Assembly (NCBI GenBank): GCA_009837355.1
Contig: VXTR01000053.1
Span: 1-64,000, forward strand
Direction: 5' to 3'
DNA length: 64,000 bases
Origin: Chloroflexota bacterium
Lineage (GTDB): Bacteria > Chloroflexota > Dehalococcoidia > Lucifugimonadales > UBA3495
Shown here: piece after piece, positions 17,935-26,263 of the stretch
Layout: every line of letters starts with the position of its first letter
Position numbering within the stretch: position 1 is the first letter of the stretch
The notes under the pieces: model-generated
Seen by the model: only the letters and a program-made list of their open reading frames with translations
Databases searched by the model: none
Told to the model about the DNA's origin: nothing
Position numbers and translations under genes: made by a program

Positions 17935-18991
17935 GCACCACCCGTCCCAGCGGGCGGCGCTCCGCCACTAGCCGCCATGCCTCAGCCGCTCCCTCGGCCG
18001 TCAGCGGCAGCGTTTGCGATACCACTGGCCGCAAGCGGCCCGTCGCTGCCAGATTCACCGTTCGCTCCAGCGCGGCCCGCGACACGCCGGATACCCCCAT
18101 TATCCGCAGGTCGCGGAAGATTATCTCCGCCAGCGGCAGCGTGGCCGGTTCCCCGGTAACGTCGCCCAGCAGGGTAAGCCGCCCGTACTGCCCCAGGCAG
18201 CGCAGCGTCGCCGGCCACAGCGGAGGCCCTACCGTGTCAATCACGGCGTCTGCGCCGGCGTCATCGGTCAATGCCATTACCACATCGGCGATGTTCAAGC
18301 CGTCTTCGGCTTCGATTACCACCGACGCGCCCATCGTTTCCAGTTGCGCTGTCTTTTCCGATGAAGTGGTTACGGCGATGACCTGCGCTCCGGCCATGGC
18401 GGCCAGTTGCGCGGCGTGCGCGCCCAATCCGCCGCCGGCCCCGCTTACAACTACGGTGTCGCCCGATTTGACTCCGGCCGCCTCGATGCCGGTCAGGGCA
18501 ACGCCGGCGGGACAGGCGAGCAGCGCTGCCTCCTCGGGCGGTATGCTGTCGGGGACGGCCACCAGCGCGGACGCCGGCAGCGCCACGTATTCGGCGAAAC
18601 CGCCGTCCCGCCCGTGGCCGATGCCGGCTCCTGCCACGCAGCGGTGCTCAAGACCGGCCAGGCAACGCGCGCATTGCCCACAGGCGGCAGTCAACAGGCT
18701 GACCACTCGGTCGCCCGCGCGGAACTGCGTTACTCCCTCGCCGACGGCAACGACGGTTCCGGCGGTTTCGTGGCCGAGAATGACGCCGGGCCCGACTCCC
18801 CGTCGCAGCGTCCCGGCCATCACCAGCAGATCGTGATGGCAGAAACCGCAGGCGTCCACACGCAGCAGCGCCTCCCCTGGGCCGGGCGTCGGAACGGGCC
18901 GGTCCTCGATGCCTAGCTGCGGCGGACGGCCCGCCTCCACGACCGTCAGCGCTTTCATCGTTCTCGGAATAGGTGATGCCGGTATTGTCAT
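17903..18991 (-). CDS. Zinc-dependent alcohol dehydrogenase family protein
   Basis: The 362-residue protein is a medium-chain dehydrogenase. The catalytic zinc site is CGFCHHD and GHETAGTVVAVGEGV; the structural zinc loop is CGQCARCLAGLEHRC; the NAD(P)-binding glycine motif is SGAGGGLGAHAAQLA. It oxidises alcohols or reduces aldehydes; the substrate is unknown. Two starts are possible: ATG at 18991 (MTIPASPIPRT) and ATG at 18958 (MKALTVVEAG, where family homology begins). Neither has a strong Shine-Dalgarno sequence. It is divergent from nfo, with a 72-base shared upstream region, and ends inside secF. Confidence 0.92.
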   Translation of the reverse strand: MTIPASPIPRTMKALTVVEAGRPPQLGIEDRPVPTPGPGEALLRVDACGFCHHDLLVMAGTLRRGVGPGVILGHETAGTVVAVGEGVTQFRAGDRVVSLLTAACGQCARCLAGLEHRCVAGAGIGHGRDGGFAEYVALPASALVAVPDSIPPEEAALLACPAGVALTGIEAAGVKSGDTVVVSGAGGGLGAHAAQLAAMAGAQVIAVTTSSEKTAQLETMGASVVIEAEDGLNIADVVMALTDDAGADAVIDTVGPPLWPATLRCLGQYGRLTLLGDVTGEPATLPLAEIIFRDLRIMGVSGVSRAALERTVNLAATGRLRPVVSQTLPLTAEGAAEAWRLVAERRPLGRVVLTPPLPAVPA

Positions 18992-19063
18992 AGGGGTTAC
19001 ACAGCGGTTTGATTCTGCGATACTGCCGACAGCGTAGCAACAGCACAGCGAGGAGAGCAGAAA

Positions 19064-19927
19064 GTGATTATCGGAGCTCACGTTTCCGCAGCCGGCGGGA
19101 TTGCTAACGCAATTGACCGTGCCGTTGAGATCGGCGCCGAAGCCGTTCAGATTTTTGGGTCCTCCACCCGTTCTTGGCGCTTCAAGGCGCTTACGGACGC
19201 TCAGGCCGAGCAGTTTCGGGAGAAAAACGCCGGCGCCGGACTGGCCCGGCCGTTCCTGCACGCCATCTATCTTATCAACCTGGGCAACTCGAACCCGGAC
19301 AACGTCGATAAATCCGTAACTTCGCTGGTCAACTATATGCAGTTGGCCGACCAGATTGGCGCCGCCGGCGTCATATTTCACCCCGGCAGCCATGGCGGGG
19401 CCGGCTACAAAGGCGTGTTTCCCCAAGTGGTCGAGAGCGTCAACCGGGTTTTGGAGCAATCCCCGGAGGGGCCGTTGCTCTGCCTGGAGAACATGGCCGG
19501 AATGGGTCACCACATCGGCGCTAAGTTCAACGAACTGGGCGAAGTCCTCCGCGCCGTGGACAGTCCGCGCCTGGGCATCTGCCTGGACACCCAGCACGCC
19601 TTTGCCGCCGGCTACGACCTCACCAATCCCCAAGGCGTCGCCGGCATGATTGACGAGTTCGACCGCGACATCGGTCTGGAACGGCTGTCAGCAGTGCACG
19701 CCAACGACTCCAAGCGGCCCTGCGGCTCCGGCGTTGACCGCCACGATAACATCGGAGAGGGTCTGATTGGCGAGCAGGGTTTCGCTAGCATAATGTCCCA
19801 CCCCGCCTTTGCCGACGTGCCCTTTTTCCTGGAAGTCCCCGGTTACGACAAGGATAACCGTGGCCCGGACAAGCCCAACGTGGACATTCTGAAGGCCATC
19901 CGCTCCCGGGTAGCTCCCGATGGCTAG
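19064..19927 (+). CDS. nfo: Deoxyribonuclease IV (AP endonuclease Nfo)
   Basis: The 287-residue TIM-barrel protein begins IIGAHVSAAGGIANAI and has the zinc-ligand motifs of the family: FHPGSH, LENMAG, GICLDTQHAFAAGYD and HANDSKRPCGSGVDRHDNIGEG. It cleaves abasic sites in base-excision repair. The start is GTG preceded by AGGAGAG. Its stop overlaps the convergent pgpA gene by four bases. Confidence 0.96.
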   Translation: MIIGAHVSAAGGIANAIDRAVEIGAEAVQIFGSSTRSWRFKALTDAQAEQFREKNAGAGLARPFLHAIYLINLGNSNPDNVDKSVTSLVNYMQLADQIGAAGVIFHPGSHGGAGYKGVFPQVVESVNRVLEQSPEGPLLCLENMAGMGHHIGAKFNELGEVLRAVDSPRLGICLDTQHAFAAGYDLTNPQGVAGMIDEFDRDIGLERLSAVHANDSKRPCGSGVDRHDNIGEGLIGEQGFASIMSHPAFADVPFFLEVPGYDKDNRGPDKPNVDILKAIRSRVAPDG

Positions 19928-20463
19928 CCGAAGACCAAGGCGGCGGCGAATGGCAGTCCGAGGGCATAGGCAGCCAACAGCGCCAGCATTATCAGCATCC
20001 CCCACAGTCCCGCGCCCACGTCGTCCAGCATGATACCCCACCCGCCGGGCAGACGCTCCAGCCGTCGGCAGGGCCAGGGTTTCAGGACGTCCAGCGCGCG
20101 GAACACCACGAAGGCTATCGCCAGCCACACCGGGGAGTGGAACGGTATCAGCAGGCAGGTCAGCCACATTCCCACGAACTCGTCCCAGGTCGCGCTGCCG
20201 GGGTCGGGGTTCTCCGGCGTCGACATTCGCCCGGTGGCCCAAACGCCGATGGCCAGGCCTATGATGGACATTGCGGCCAATATCCCCATGCGTTCCCAGC
20301 CGCCCGGTATGCCGGGCATGGCGAAGGTCAATAAGTAGAGTATCGCCGCCGCGCCCAGCGACCCAACCGAGCCCGGCGCCAGCGGCGACAACCCGCACCC
20401 AAAACCCGACCCGATGAACCAGGCCAGGCGGTCGGCCCACGAATCGCCGGGCAGTTCAGCCAT
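19924..20463 (-). CDS. pgpA: Phosphatidylglycerophosphatase A
   Basis: The 179-residue membrane protein has the PgpA signatures: GSGFGCGLSPLAPGSVGSL, then the acidic DEFVGMW, FRALDVLKPWPCRRLERLPGG and GIMLDDVGAGL, with about four membrane segments. It dephosphorylates phosphatidylglycerophosphate in phosphatidylglycerol synthesis at the membrane. The ATG at 20463 overlaps the upstream metallopeptidase gene's stop by eight bases (ATGGCTGA), which points to translational coupling in the ybeY - metallopeptidase - pgpA operon. Confidence 0.93.
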   Translation of the reverse strand: MAELPGDSWADRLAWFIGSGFGCGLSPLAPGSVGSLGAAAILYLLTFAMPGIPGGWERMGILAAMSIIGLAIGVWATGRMSTPENPDPGSATWDEFVGMWLTCLLIPFHSPVWLAIAFVVFRALDVLKPWPCRRLERLPGGWGIMLDDVGAGLWGMLIMLALLAAYALGLPFAAALVFG

Positions 20464-20893
20464 AACCAAGGCGTTCCAGATCTTGTTCGTCGAGGCCGAG
20501 GTAATGCCCAATCTCGTGGAGCAGCGTAACGCGAATTTCTTCCACCACTGTGTCGTAAGAATCACAAGCCTCCAGGATCGGGCAGCGGTAGATATAGATG
20601 CAGTCGGGCAGCGCCGGCTCGCCGCCGTAGCGGTCAATCAGCGGCACGCCGACGTACAGGCCCAGCAGGTTTGCGTGGCTGCCATGACGATCAGGCAGCG
20701 GTACACCCACGTACAAGCTCTGCGGGTTTGGGTCGCCGGCTTCGGGGTCAAAGGCTCCTTCGGACTCCGGCCCGGGCCAGTCCTCCACTACGATGTCGAT
20801 GTTGCCTTCGTCCAGCGCAACCCGGGCAGATTGAGGCAGCTGTTCGTAGGCCGACAGCACGTGTTGCTCAAACTCCTGTCGAGACATCATCAT
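20456..20893 (-). CDS. Minimal zincin-type metallopeptidase family protein with internal duplication
   Basis: The 145-residue protein ends with the zinc-protease motif HEIGHYLGLDE, as in the small metallopeptidase family PF06262, often coded near translation and repair genes. A segment with LYVGVPL occurs twice, as LYVGVPLPDRHG and, 19 residues later, LYVGVPLIDRYG. The family normally has one such segment (LxGLYxGVPL), so this looks like a 57-base tandem duplication that kept the frame. Three ATG codons in a row open the gene (20893, 20890, 20887). It starts 2 bases after ybeY. Confidence 0.85.
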   Translation of the reverse strand: MMMSRQEFEQHVLSAYEQLPQSARVALDEGNIDIVVEDWPGPESEGAFDPEAGDPNPQSLYVGVPLPDRHGSHANLLGLYVGVPLIDRYGGEPALPDCIYIYRCPILEACDSYDTVVEEIRVTLLHEIGHYLGLDEQDLERLGYG

Positions 20894-20895
20894 TT

Positions 20896-21459
20896 TCAGC
20901 CCTCCGCCTCTCTGAAGATTGCTGCCAGCGCCGCCCGCTCCAGCCGCTGCATCTCCGCCCGCTCACCATCGCCGTAATGGTCGTGCCCCAGCAGATGCAG
21001 CGCGCCGTGGGCGATTAGCAGTGCTAGCTCGCGATGCAGTGAGATATCTTGCTCCTCCGCTTGCCTGGCGGCCTCGGGTATTGAGATAACGATGTCTCCC
21101 AACGGCGGCGGCTCGTCAGTGGGAATCGGAAAAGCGGCGGCTATTTCCCCCTCTCTCTCGATGGGAGAGGGCTGGGGTGAGGGTGAACTATTATCCCCCT
21201 CCCAATGGCCGGCGTACTCCGCTGAGAACGACAGCACGTCGGTGGTTTCATCAAGGCCGCGATACTGGCGGTTCAGTTCCTGAACGGTCGCATCGCCGGT
21301 GAGCAGCAGGCTCACCTGGCCGATGGCGTCCGGAGCCAAAACCTGAGCCAGACCGCAACGCACCGCCGCAACGAGCCACTGTGGGCAGGGCACTTTCACA
21401 GCGCCGTCGGGCAAATCCGTTTGAACGGATACCGCGATTCCGGGTAGAGGGACGTCCAT
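20896..21459 (-). CDS. ybeY: Endoribonuclease YbeY (16S rRNA maturation), with an in-frame repeat insertion
   Basis: The 187-residue protein has the YbeY core: LNRQYRGLDETTDVLSF, LGDIVISIPEA and the zinc motif with His151, His155 and His161 (HGALHLLGHDH). YbeY acts in 16S rRNA 3' processing and ribosome quality control. Between the DVLSF strand and LGDIVIS there are about 30 extra residues, including SPSPQPSPIEREGE, which are encoded by a palindromic repeat described separately. The ATG at 21459 was preferred because homology begins nearby; an in-frame GTG at 21486 would add nine residues. It heads the leftward operon with the metallopeptidase and pgpA. Confidence 0.93.
   Translation of the reverse strand: MDVPLPGIAVSVQTDLPDGAVKVPCPQWLVAAVRCGLAQVLAPDAIGQVSLLLTGDATVQELNRQYRGLDETTDVLSFSAEYAGHWEGDNSSPSPQPSPIEREGEIAAAFPIPTDEPPPLGDIVISIPEAARQAEEQDISLHRELALLIAHGALHLLGHDHYGDGERAEMQRLERAALAAIFREAEG
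21144..21185. repeat. Palindromic interspersed repeat inside ybeY
   Basis: The core is a 9-bp inverted repeat (CCCTCTCTC / GGGAGAGGG, 21149-21171, one G-U pair) followed by CTGGGGTGAGGGTG. The same arrangement, CCCTCTCCC / GGGAGAGGG followed by CCGGGGTGAGGGGG, occurs in the intergenic region at 57171-57213. Inside ybeY it is read in frame on the minus strand and adds a Pro/Ser/Glu-rich loop. Confidence 0.75.
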
Positions 21460-21498
21460 AGGCTTGTCATTCGCCGCTGCGCGCACACCTTGTTGTCA

Positions 21499-21529
21499 AC
21501 AGGGGCGACCTGTCGTAGGCCGCCCCTGT
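21499..21529. repeat. Inverted repeat (ACAGGGGCG / CGCCCCTGT)
   Basis: A 9-bp perfect stem with a 13-base loop lies in the 104-base gap between the ybeY start and the end of the DUF11 gene. On the plus strand it is followed by CTTTT, yet both flanking genes run leftward, so it does not read as a simple terminator for them. It resembles the AGGGGCG/CGCCCCT palindromes elsewhere in the window. Confidence 0.5.
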
Positions 21530-21563
21530 CTTTTCGCACAAGTGGCTCGGTTTTACCCGAAGG

Positions 21564-24206
21564 CTACCTGTCGATGATGGTGGTGCCTTCCTGTGCGGCG
21601 ATGGGCCGACTGAACTCGTTGTATTCGAGCGTAGCCTGCGCAACCACGTCGCCCGCAGCGTTGGCTTGCACCGTGATGGTGTAAGTCAGGGTTTGGCCGG
21701 CGCCCAGGGTTTCCACTGCCGGGAAGGCAACGCTGTTGCCGGTTGCCACGCCGGTTCCCGCGTCAATGATGGTGAACTCCGTTGGGATGTCAACCGTTAC
21801 CCTGACGTTGGTGATGGAACTGTCGGGGCTCTGGTTGGTCAGGGTAGCGGTGTACGTAACCTGCTCACCAATGCCCACCGGGTCCGGATTGTCGCTGAGT
21901 TGCAGTGTTGCGCCGGCGGCGGCCAGCACCGACACCGCGAAGTTGGCGTCGGAACTGACACCTTGGTCAGTAGTCACGCTGGCTTCGTTGGTGAATTCAC
22001 CGGCCGTTTCGCCGCGCAGGGTCAACGTTACGGTGGTGCTGGCTCCGGTGGCCAGTTCGCCAATGGTCCAGGTTACGGTGTTGGCGTTCAGGCTGCCGTT
22101 TTCGCTGCTCACGTAGGACAGTCCGTCGGGGATGGTGTCGGTGATGACGACTCCGGTCAGATTGGCCGTACCGTTGTTGGTCGCCGTAATCTGGTAATCG
22201 CGCTCTCCACCGATGTACATCACTGAGCCGCCGGTCTTGGCCAGTCCGATGGCAGTGGTCTGAACAACCACTGTAGCTTCCGCCGTGCCGATGACGCCGT
22301 CTCCGCTGATGGCGGCGAGGTTCACCAAGCTGCCACCGGAATTGCCCTGGGCGACGACGGTGAAGGTCTCAGAGGTGCCGGGGTTCAGGCGGTCGATGGT
22401 CCAGCTCAAGGAACCGTCGCTGCCCACGGTAGCTTCCGGAGTGGTGGATACCATTTCCATCCCGTCGGGCAGGTTGTCAACGACGCTGATGTTGGACGCG
22501 AAACCGTCTCCGTTGTTAGTAGCGGTGATGGTAAAGGTCGTCTGTTCACCAACCAGGATGGTGCCCGGGTTGGCGGTCTTGGTTACCGCAACGGTGGGCG
22601 ATTGCACCGTGGTGGATGCCTCGGCGCTGCCGGTTTGGCCTTCGTCGGAGGTGACGCTGACCCGGTTGACGTAATCACCGGCTGTGGCGGAAGAAACGGT
22701 CAATCTGACCGACTTGCTTTCACCCTGCGCCAGTGTGCCCAGGTTCCAGGAAGGCCCTTCGGCAGCGGTTGGCTCACTGCTGACCAGGGTGAACTCGGCC
22801 GGCAGCGCGTCGGTGACCACTACGTTGGTCAAGGCGCCGTTCCCGTTGTTGGTAACTGTTACGTCGTAGTTGAATTCTTCGTTGAAGTTGACTTGGCTGG
22901 GGCCGGTCTTGCTGACCATGAGAGAGCCGGCCAGCACGCCGGTAGAGTGCGTATCCGTGCCGGAGTACTCACCCGAAACGGCGGTGGCAGTATTTTCCTG
23001 GTTGCCTATTGCCACGCCCTGCAAGGTCATTGTGACGCTTGCAGACTCGCCAACGGCAATATCGCCCAGGGACCAGGACAGGACGTTGTTGATGTTCTGG
23101 TCCGGTTCAGGGCTGGCGCTGACGTACTGCAACCCTGCCGGCAGCTGGTCAATCAGTTGGACGTCGGGAGCCATTGCCGTGCCGTTGTTGGTAACGGTTA
23201 TGCTGTAGCTGCCTTCAGCCAGCAGGCCCAGAGCTGCCGGGCCCTGCTTGTCAACCGCGATGTCCTGAGCCACCCAGGTCTTGGTTACGGTATGGGTGAA
23301 GGTGGCGCGGTTGTCCTGGTCCTTAACTGAGATGTCAACGGTGTTGTCGCCGGTGGCGGCGCTGGCTTGCTGGAGCGTCACGGTCGTAACGCCGTTCTCA
23401 TCGGTCACCGTTGAAGTCTGGCTCAAACTGGCGCCGGGGTCGTTGTCGGTAAGTGCCCAGTCCACGTGCACGCCGGACAACGGAGTTACGGGGTTGCCGT
23501 CGATGTCCTTGCCGTCGCTGGACTTATAGACCACGACTGTCATCTGGTGCGGCGCGCCGGCCTGGTTGGTAGCCTCCGCGGGCGGGAAGTCAACCGCGAT
23601 GTCCACCCAGTGCTTGACGGCGAACACTTTATGAGCGTCGGCGTCGGCAATGCCGGGAGCATAAGCGGTTACGTCCGTGTCGCCTTCACGGGTGGCGGTG
23701 ATGGTAAGCGTAGCTTGGCCGCTGGAATTGGTAGTGACGGTTCCGTAGGTGTTATCCACTTTATTGGGGTTGTTGCCGCCAATGTCAACGATATCGCCGA
23801 CTGCAGCGCCAAAGCGGTTCAGAATCAACTCAACCGCTGCGCCGGATGCCGGAGAGCCGTCGGCTCGCTTTACCGTTATGGTGAAAGTGTGCTGCGTTTT
23901 GATTGGGTTCCAATCTTCCGCGGGGGAGAGCTCAATGCTGGCCGGAGCGCCGGACTGTTGTGTCACGGACGAGCCGCCGTCGGTCGAGTCAATAACTGAG
24001 TCGGACTTCAAAGTAGCCGGCAAATCCCTGGCGCCTATGGGGTCGGTAACCGGTATCGATTCAGTCGTCAGGCTGTCAGGAGCAGGAGCGGCGGCTTGAA
24101 ACGCGCCGGCCGGCAACACTATTCCGGCAACGATGGCTCCGACGACTGCCATAAGCGCCACGCTGCCTATAATCCAGGGAAGAGATTTGCCGGTTACTGC
24201 GTGCAT
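21564..24206 (-). CDS. Secreted DUF11/Ig-like repeat surface protein
   Basis: The 880-residue protein starts with a signal peptide or anchor (WIIGSVALMAVVGAIVAGIVL, shortened here: residues about 11-31). Next come two Ig-like (Big_1-type) regions (about 75-320, containing FTITVKRADGSPASGAAVEL and VTPLSGVHVDWAL). The rest is about five DUF11 repeats, each with a strand like YSITVTNNGT, a segment DxLPxGLxYVS and a segment WxIGxLxxGxS. Such proteins are surface or adhesin-like. No C-terminal anchor, LPxTG motif or PEP-CTERM signal is visible; the end is EFSRPIAAQEGTTIIDR. AGAGGAG precedes the ATG. It is a single gene, divergent from the next one. Confidence 0.88.
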   Translation of the reverse strand: MHAVTGKSLPWIIGSVALMAVVGAIVAGIVLPAGAFQAAAPAPDSLTTESIPVTDPIGARDLPATLKSDSVIDSTDGGSSVTQQSGAPASIELSPAEDWNPIKTQHTFTITVKRADGSPASGAAVELILNRFGAAVGDIVDIGGNNPNKVDNTYGTVTTNSSGQATLTITATREGDTDVTAYAPGIADADAHKVFAVKHWVDIAVDFPPAEATNQAGAPHQMTVVVYKSSDGKDIDGNPVTPLSGVHVDWALTDNDPGASLSQTSTVTDENGVTTVTLQQASAATGDNTVDISVKDQDNRATFTHTVTKTWVAQDIAVDKQGPAALGLLAEGSYSITVTNNGTAMAPDVQLIDQLPAGLQYVSASPEPDQNINNVLSWSLGDIAVGESASVTMTLQGVAIGNQENTATAVSGEYSGTDTHSTGVLAGSLMVSKTGPSQVNFNEEFNYDVTVTNNGNGALTNVVVTDALPAEFTLVSSEPTAAEGPSWNLGTLAQGESKSVRLTVSSATAGDYVNRVSVTSDEGQTGSAEASTTVQSPTVAVTKTANPGTILVGEQTTFTITATNNGDGFASNISVVDNLPDGMEMVSTTPEATVGSDGSLSWTIDRLNPGTSETFTVVAQGNSGGSLVNLAAISGDGVIGTAEATVVVQTTAIGLAKTGGSVMYIGGERDYQITATNNGTANLTGVVITDTIPDGLSYVSSENGSLNANTVTWTIGELATGASTTVTLTLRGETAGEFTNEASVTTDQGVSSDANFAVSVLAAAGATLQLSDNPDPVGIGEQVTYTATLTNQSPDSSITNVRVTVDIPTEFTIIDAGTGVATGNSVAFPAVETLGAGQTLTYTITVQANAAGDVVAQATLEYNEFSRPIAAQEGTTIIDR

Positions 24207-24517
24207 GCCACTCGCTCCTCTTGGGTACAAGTATAAGATTTCTGTGAGATTAGGTTTGGGATGCTGAATCGGGCTAAGGACGCCCTGACATAAAGCCGCG
24301 TAAAGTTTGACAGCGACGTTTGGATGTGTCAACCCGTTTTGCTTCTGGAGGCGGCCGGGCGGGTCTGACGGAGGGCGTAAATCCTGCAAGGAGGACCGGC
24401 CTCATCGGGGTTGGCGGCGTGGGCGTGATACAATGCAAGGAGACGCGCAACCGGCCCCGCCATACAGCGGTTTTCAGCTTGCCCGGCCCGTCAAGTCTGC
24501 CCACGCAGGACCTTACG
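24207..24517. other. Intergenic region between divergent genes
   Basis: This 311-base gap separates the leftward DUF11 gene and a rightward hypothetical gene. It holds a possible minus-strand TATACT at 24230-24235 for the DUF11 gene and an extended -10 at 24426-24434 for the rightward gene. No RNA gene, terminator or long repeat is seen. Confidence 0.5.
24426..24434 (+). promoter_or_regulatory. Extended -10 promoter (TGATACAAT)
   Basis: TG-A-TACAAT lies 83 bases upstream of the hypothetical gene at 24518. It matches the extended -10 consensus with one mismatch and may serve the following rightward genes up to the PAC2 gene. Confidence 0.4.
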
Positions 24518-24991
24518 ATGAGCGACGATCAGTACACCCCCCACCCTGAATCCGGCGATGACCAGTGGGCAAGCTTCGCCCTGCCTGAAGAAGGGGTTGC
24601 CGACCTTACCGATCGGCTCACCGAGTTTCTGCCGGAGCAGGATGAAAATGACCCGCCCTTGATTATCGGCCAGGTGCTGGATGACTTTATCGACCAGTCA
24701 GGGGCAATGCCCGAAAACGTGCGCGAAGACGACGCCCACGCCCTCATCTGCCAGATGCAAATGGCTGTCACTCTGGCTTACCAATTGGGCCGTCTGGAAG
24801 CGCGCTCCCCGGACATGGTGCGGCGCTTCATTCTCGAAGCCATCCAAAAGTGGGAAGCCCGGCCCCTGCCAGACTCGCTGGACTTTGTCGAAGCGGACTT
24901 TCGCAAGCCCAAGGAACTGGTGCTGCCTCGCTTGCGACGCTGGTGGCAGGAAAACCTTACTACGGAAGACTACTACTGGGATGAGTACTGA
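24518..24991 (+). CDS. Hypothetical acidic protein
   Basis: The 157-residue product starts MSDDQYTPHPESGDDQW and is acidic in its first half, with a predicted helical middle (AHALICQMQMAVTLAYQLGRL) and the ending RRWWQENLTTEDYYWDEY. I do not recognise the family and see no catalytic motif or membrane segment. The ATG at 24518 was chosen because the longer frame upstream passes through the promoter region; AGGA lies 8 bases upstream. It is followed after 25 bases by an amidohydrolase gene on the same strand. Confidence 0.65.
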   Translation: MSDDQYTPHPESGDDQWASFALPEEGVADLTDRLTEFLPEQDENDPPLIIGQVLDDFIDQSGAMPENVREDDAHALICQMQMAVTLAYQLGRLEARSPDMVRRFILEAIQKWEARPLPDSLDFVEADFRKPKELVLPRLRRWWQENLTTEDYYWDEY

Positions 24992-25016
24992 CTGAAGCCG
25001 GAGGGATTCGGTACCT

Positions 25017-26195
25017 ATGACTACTGCCACCCACGACCTCGTTTTGACCGGCGGCAACCTGCTTGACCCGGCCCAGGGCATCAACGACGAACCGCGAGAC
25101 ATCGCGTTCAGGGATGGCAAAGTCGCCGCCGTAGCCAATCACATTGACCCGGCCAGCGCAACGCAAACCGTCGATGCGTCCGGCAAATTGGTAACCCCCG
25201 GTCTGATCGACCTCCACGGCCATTTCTACCATGGCGGCAGCGGCAGCGCAGTTCACGCCGACCAGAACTGCCTCGGCAGCGGCGTAACCACTGGGGTCGA
25301 CGCCGGCAGCTCTGGATTCCTGAACTACGGCGCGATGCGCGACTACGTTTTTCCGGCACACCGCACCCGGCTCATCGCTTTCCTTCACATCGGCGCAGTT
25401 GGATTGGCGGCCAACGGGGTTCTGGGCGGTGGCCTCCACGATATGCGCATCATCGACGTTGAGCAAACGGTAAAGGCAATCAAGGACAACCCCAACCTCC
25501 TTTTTGGCGTCAAGGTGCGGATGCACCATGACGCCGTCGCGCGCTGGAATGCCCACGAGGCCATGGCCAAAGCGAAAGAGGCCGCATCCGAGGCCGGGGT
25601 TCGCCTGATGGTTCACGTCAGCGGCACGCCGATACCGCTGCCCGACGTGCTGGAACACCTCGGACCCGGCGACATCGCCACCCATGCTTTCAACGGCCTG
25701 CCTGAAAACATCCTGGACAACTCCAGCAAGATTCGCCCTCAAGTGCGGGCCGCCGCCGACCGGGGCGTCATCATGGACGTGGCCCATGCCGGCGTCCATT
25801 GCGACGTTGAAGTAGTCAAGGCAGCCATGGACCAGGGAATTGTCCCGGATACCATCAGCACTGACATTCACTTCGCGCCGCCCGGCCGCATCGTCTATTT
25901 GATGAACGACCTGGTGAGCAAGTTTCACGCCATGGGGATGCCCTTGGCTGACGCCATTGCCGCCAGCACCAGCCGGCCGGCAGAAGTACTGGGGCTGCAG
26001 GACAGCATTGGTTCCCTGGCCGTTGGCATGGAAGGCGACGCTGTGGTCTGGGAGCAACGTCAGGGCCGCTTTGTATGGCATGACATGGCCGGACACAATG
26101 TGGACGGCTCGCTGCGATTGGACACCTTCGCCACGGTAAAAGGCGGCGCGGTAGCCTGGCGTGAAGGCCGTCTCACCCGTATGGGCGAGTGCTGA
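25017..26195 (+). CDS. Amidohydrolase / dihydroorotase-like deacetylase
   Basis: The 392-residue protein has the amidohydrolase pattern: LTGGNLLDPAQGIN and IAFRDGKVAAVA at the N-terminus, the metal motif LIDLHGHFYHGG (HxH), KVRMHHDAVA, MVHVSGTPIPL (His), ATHAFNG (His), ISTDIHF (Asp) and a C-terminal DAVVWE composite-domain strand. It resembles the EF_0837 / AHA_3915 deacetylase group or dihydroorotases. The substrate is unknown; N-acyl or cyclic amide hydrolysis is expected. It lies in a rightward group with PAC2 and an M20 peptidase. Confidence 0.87.
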   Translation: MTTATHDLVLTGGNLLDPAQGINDEPRDIAFRDGKVAAVANHIDPASATQTVDASGKLVTPGLIDLHGHFYHGGSGSAVHADQNCLGSGVTTGVDAGSSGFLNYGAMRDYVFPAHRTRLIAFLHIGAVGLAANGVLGGGLHDMRIIDVEQTVKAIKDNPNLLFGVKVRMHHDAVARWNAHEAMAKAKEAASEAGVRLMVHVSGTPIPLPDVLEHLGPGDIATHAFNGLPENILDNSSKIRPQVRAAADRGVIMDVAHAGVHCDVEVVKAAMDQGIVPDTISTDIHFAPPGRIVYLMNDLVSKFHAMGMPLADAIAASTSRPAEVLGLQDSIGSLAVGMEGDAVVWEQRQGRFVWHDMAGHNVDGSLRLDTFATVKGGAVAWREGRLTRMGEC

Positions 26196-26263
26196 CCCGA
26201 CAGCAAACACGGCTGAAGCTGCCTTGACGCTGTTACACCTCGGTGTTACCGTGAGGCGCGTTT

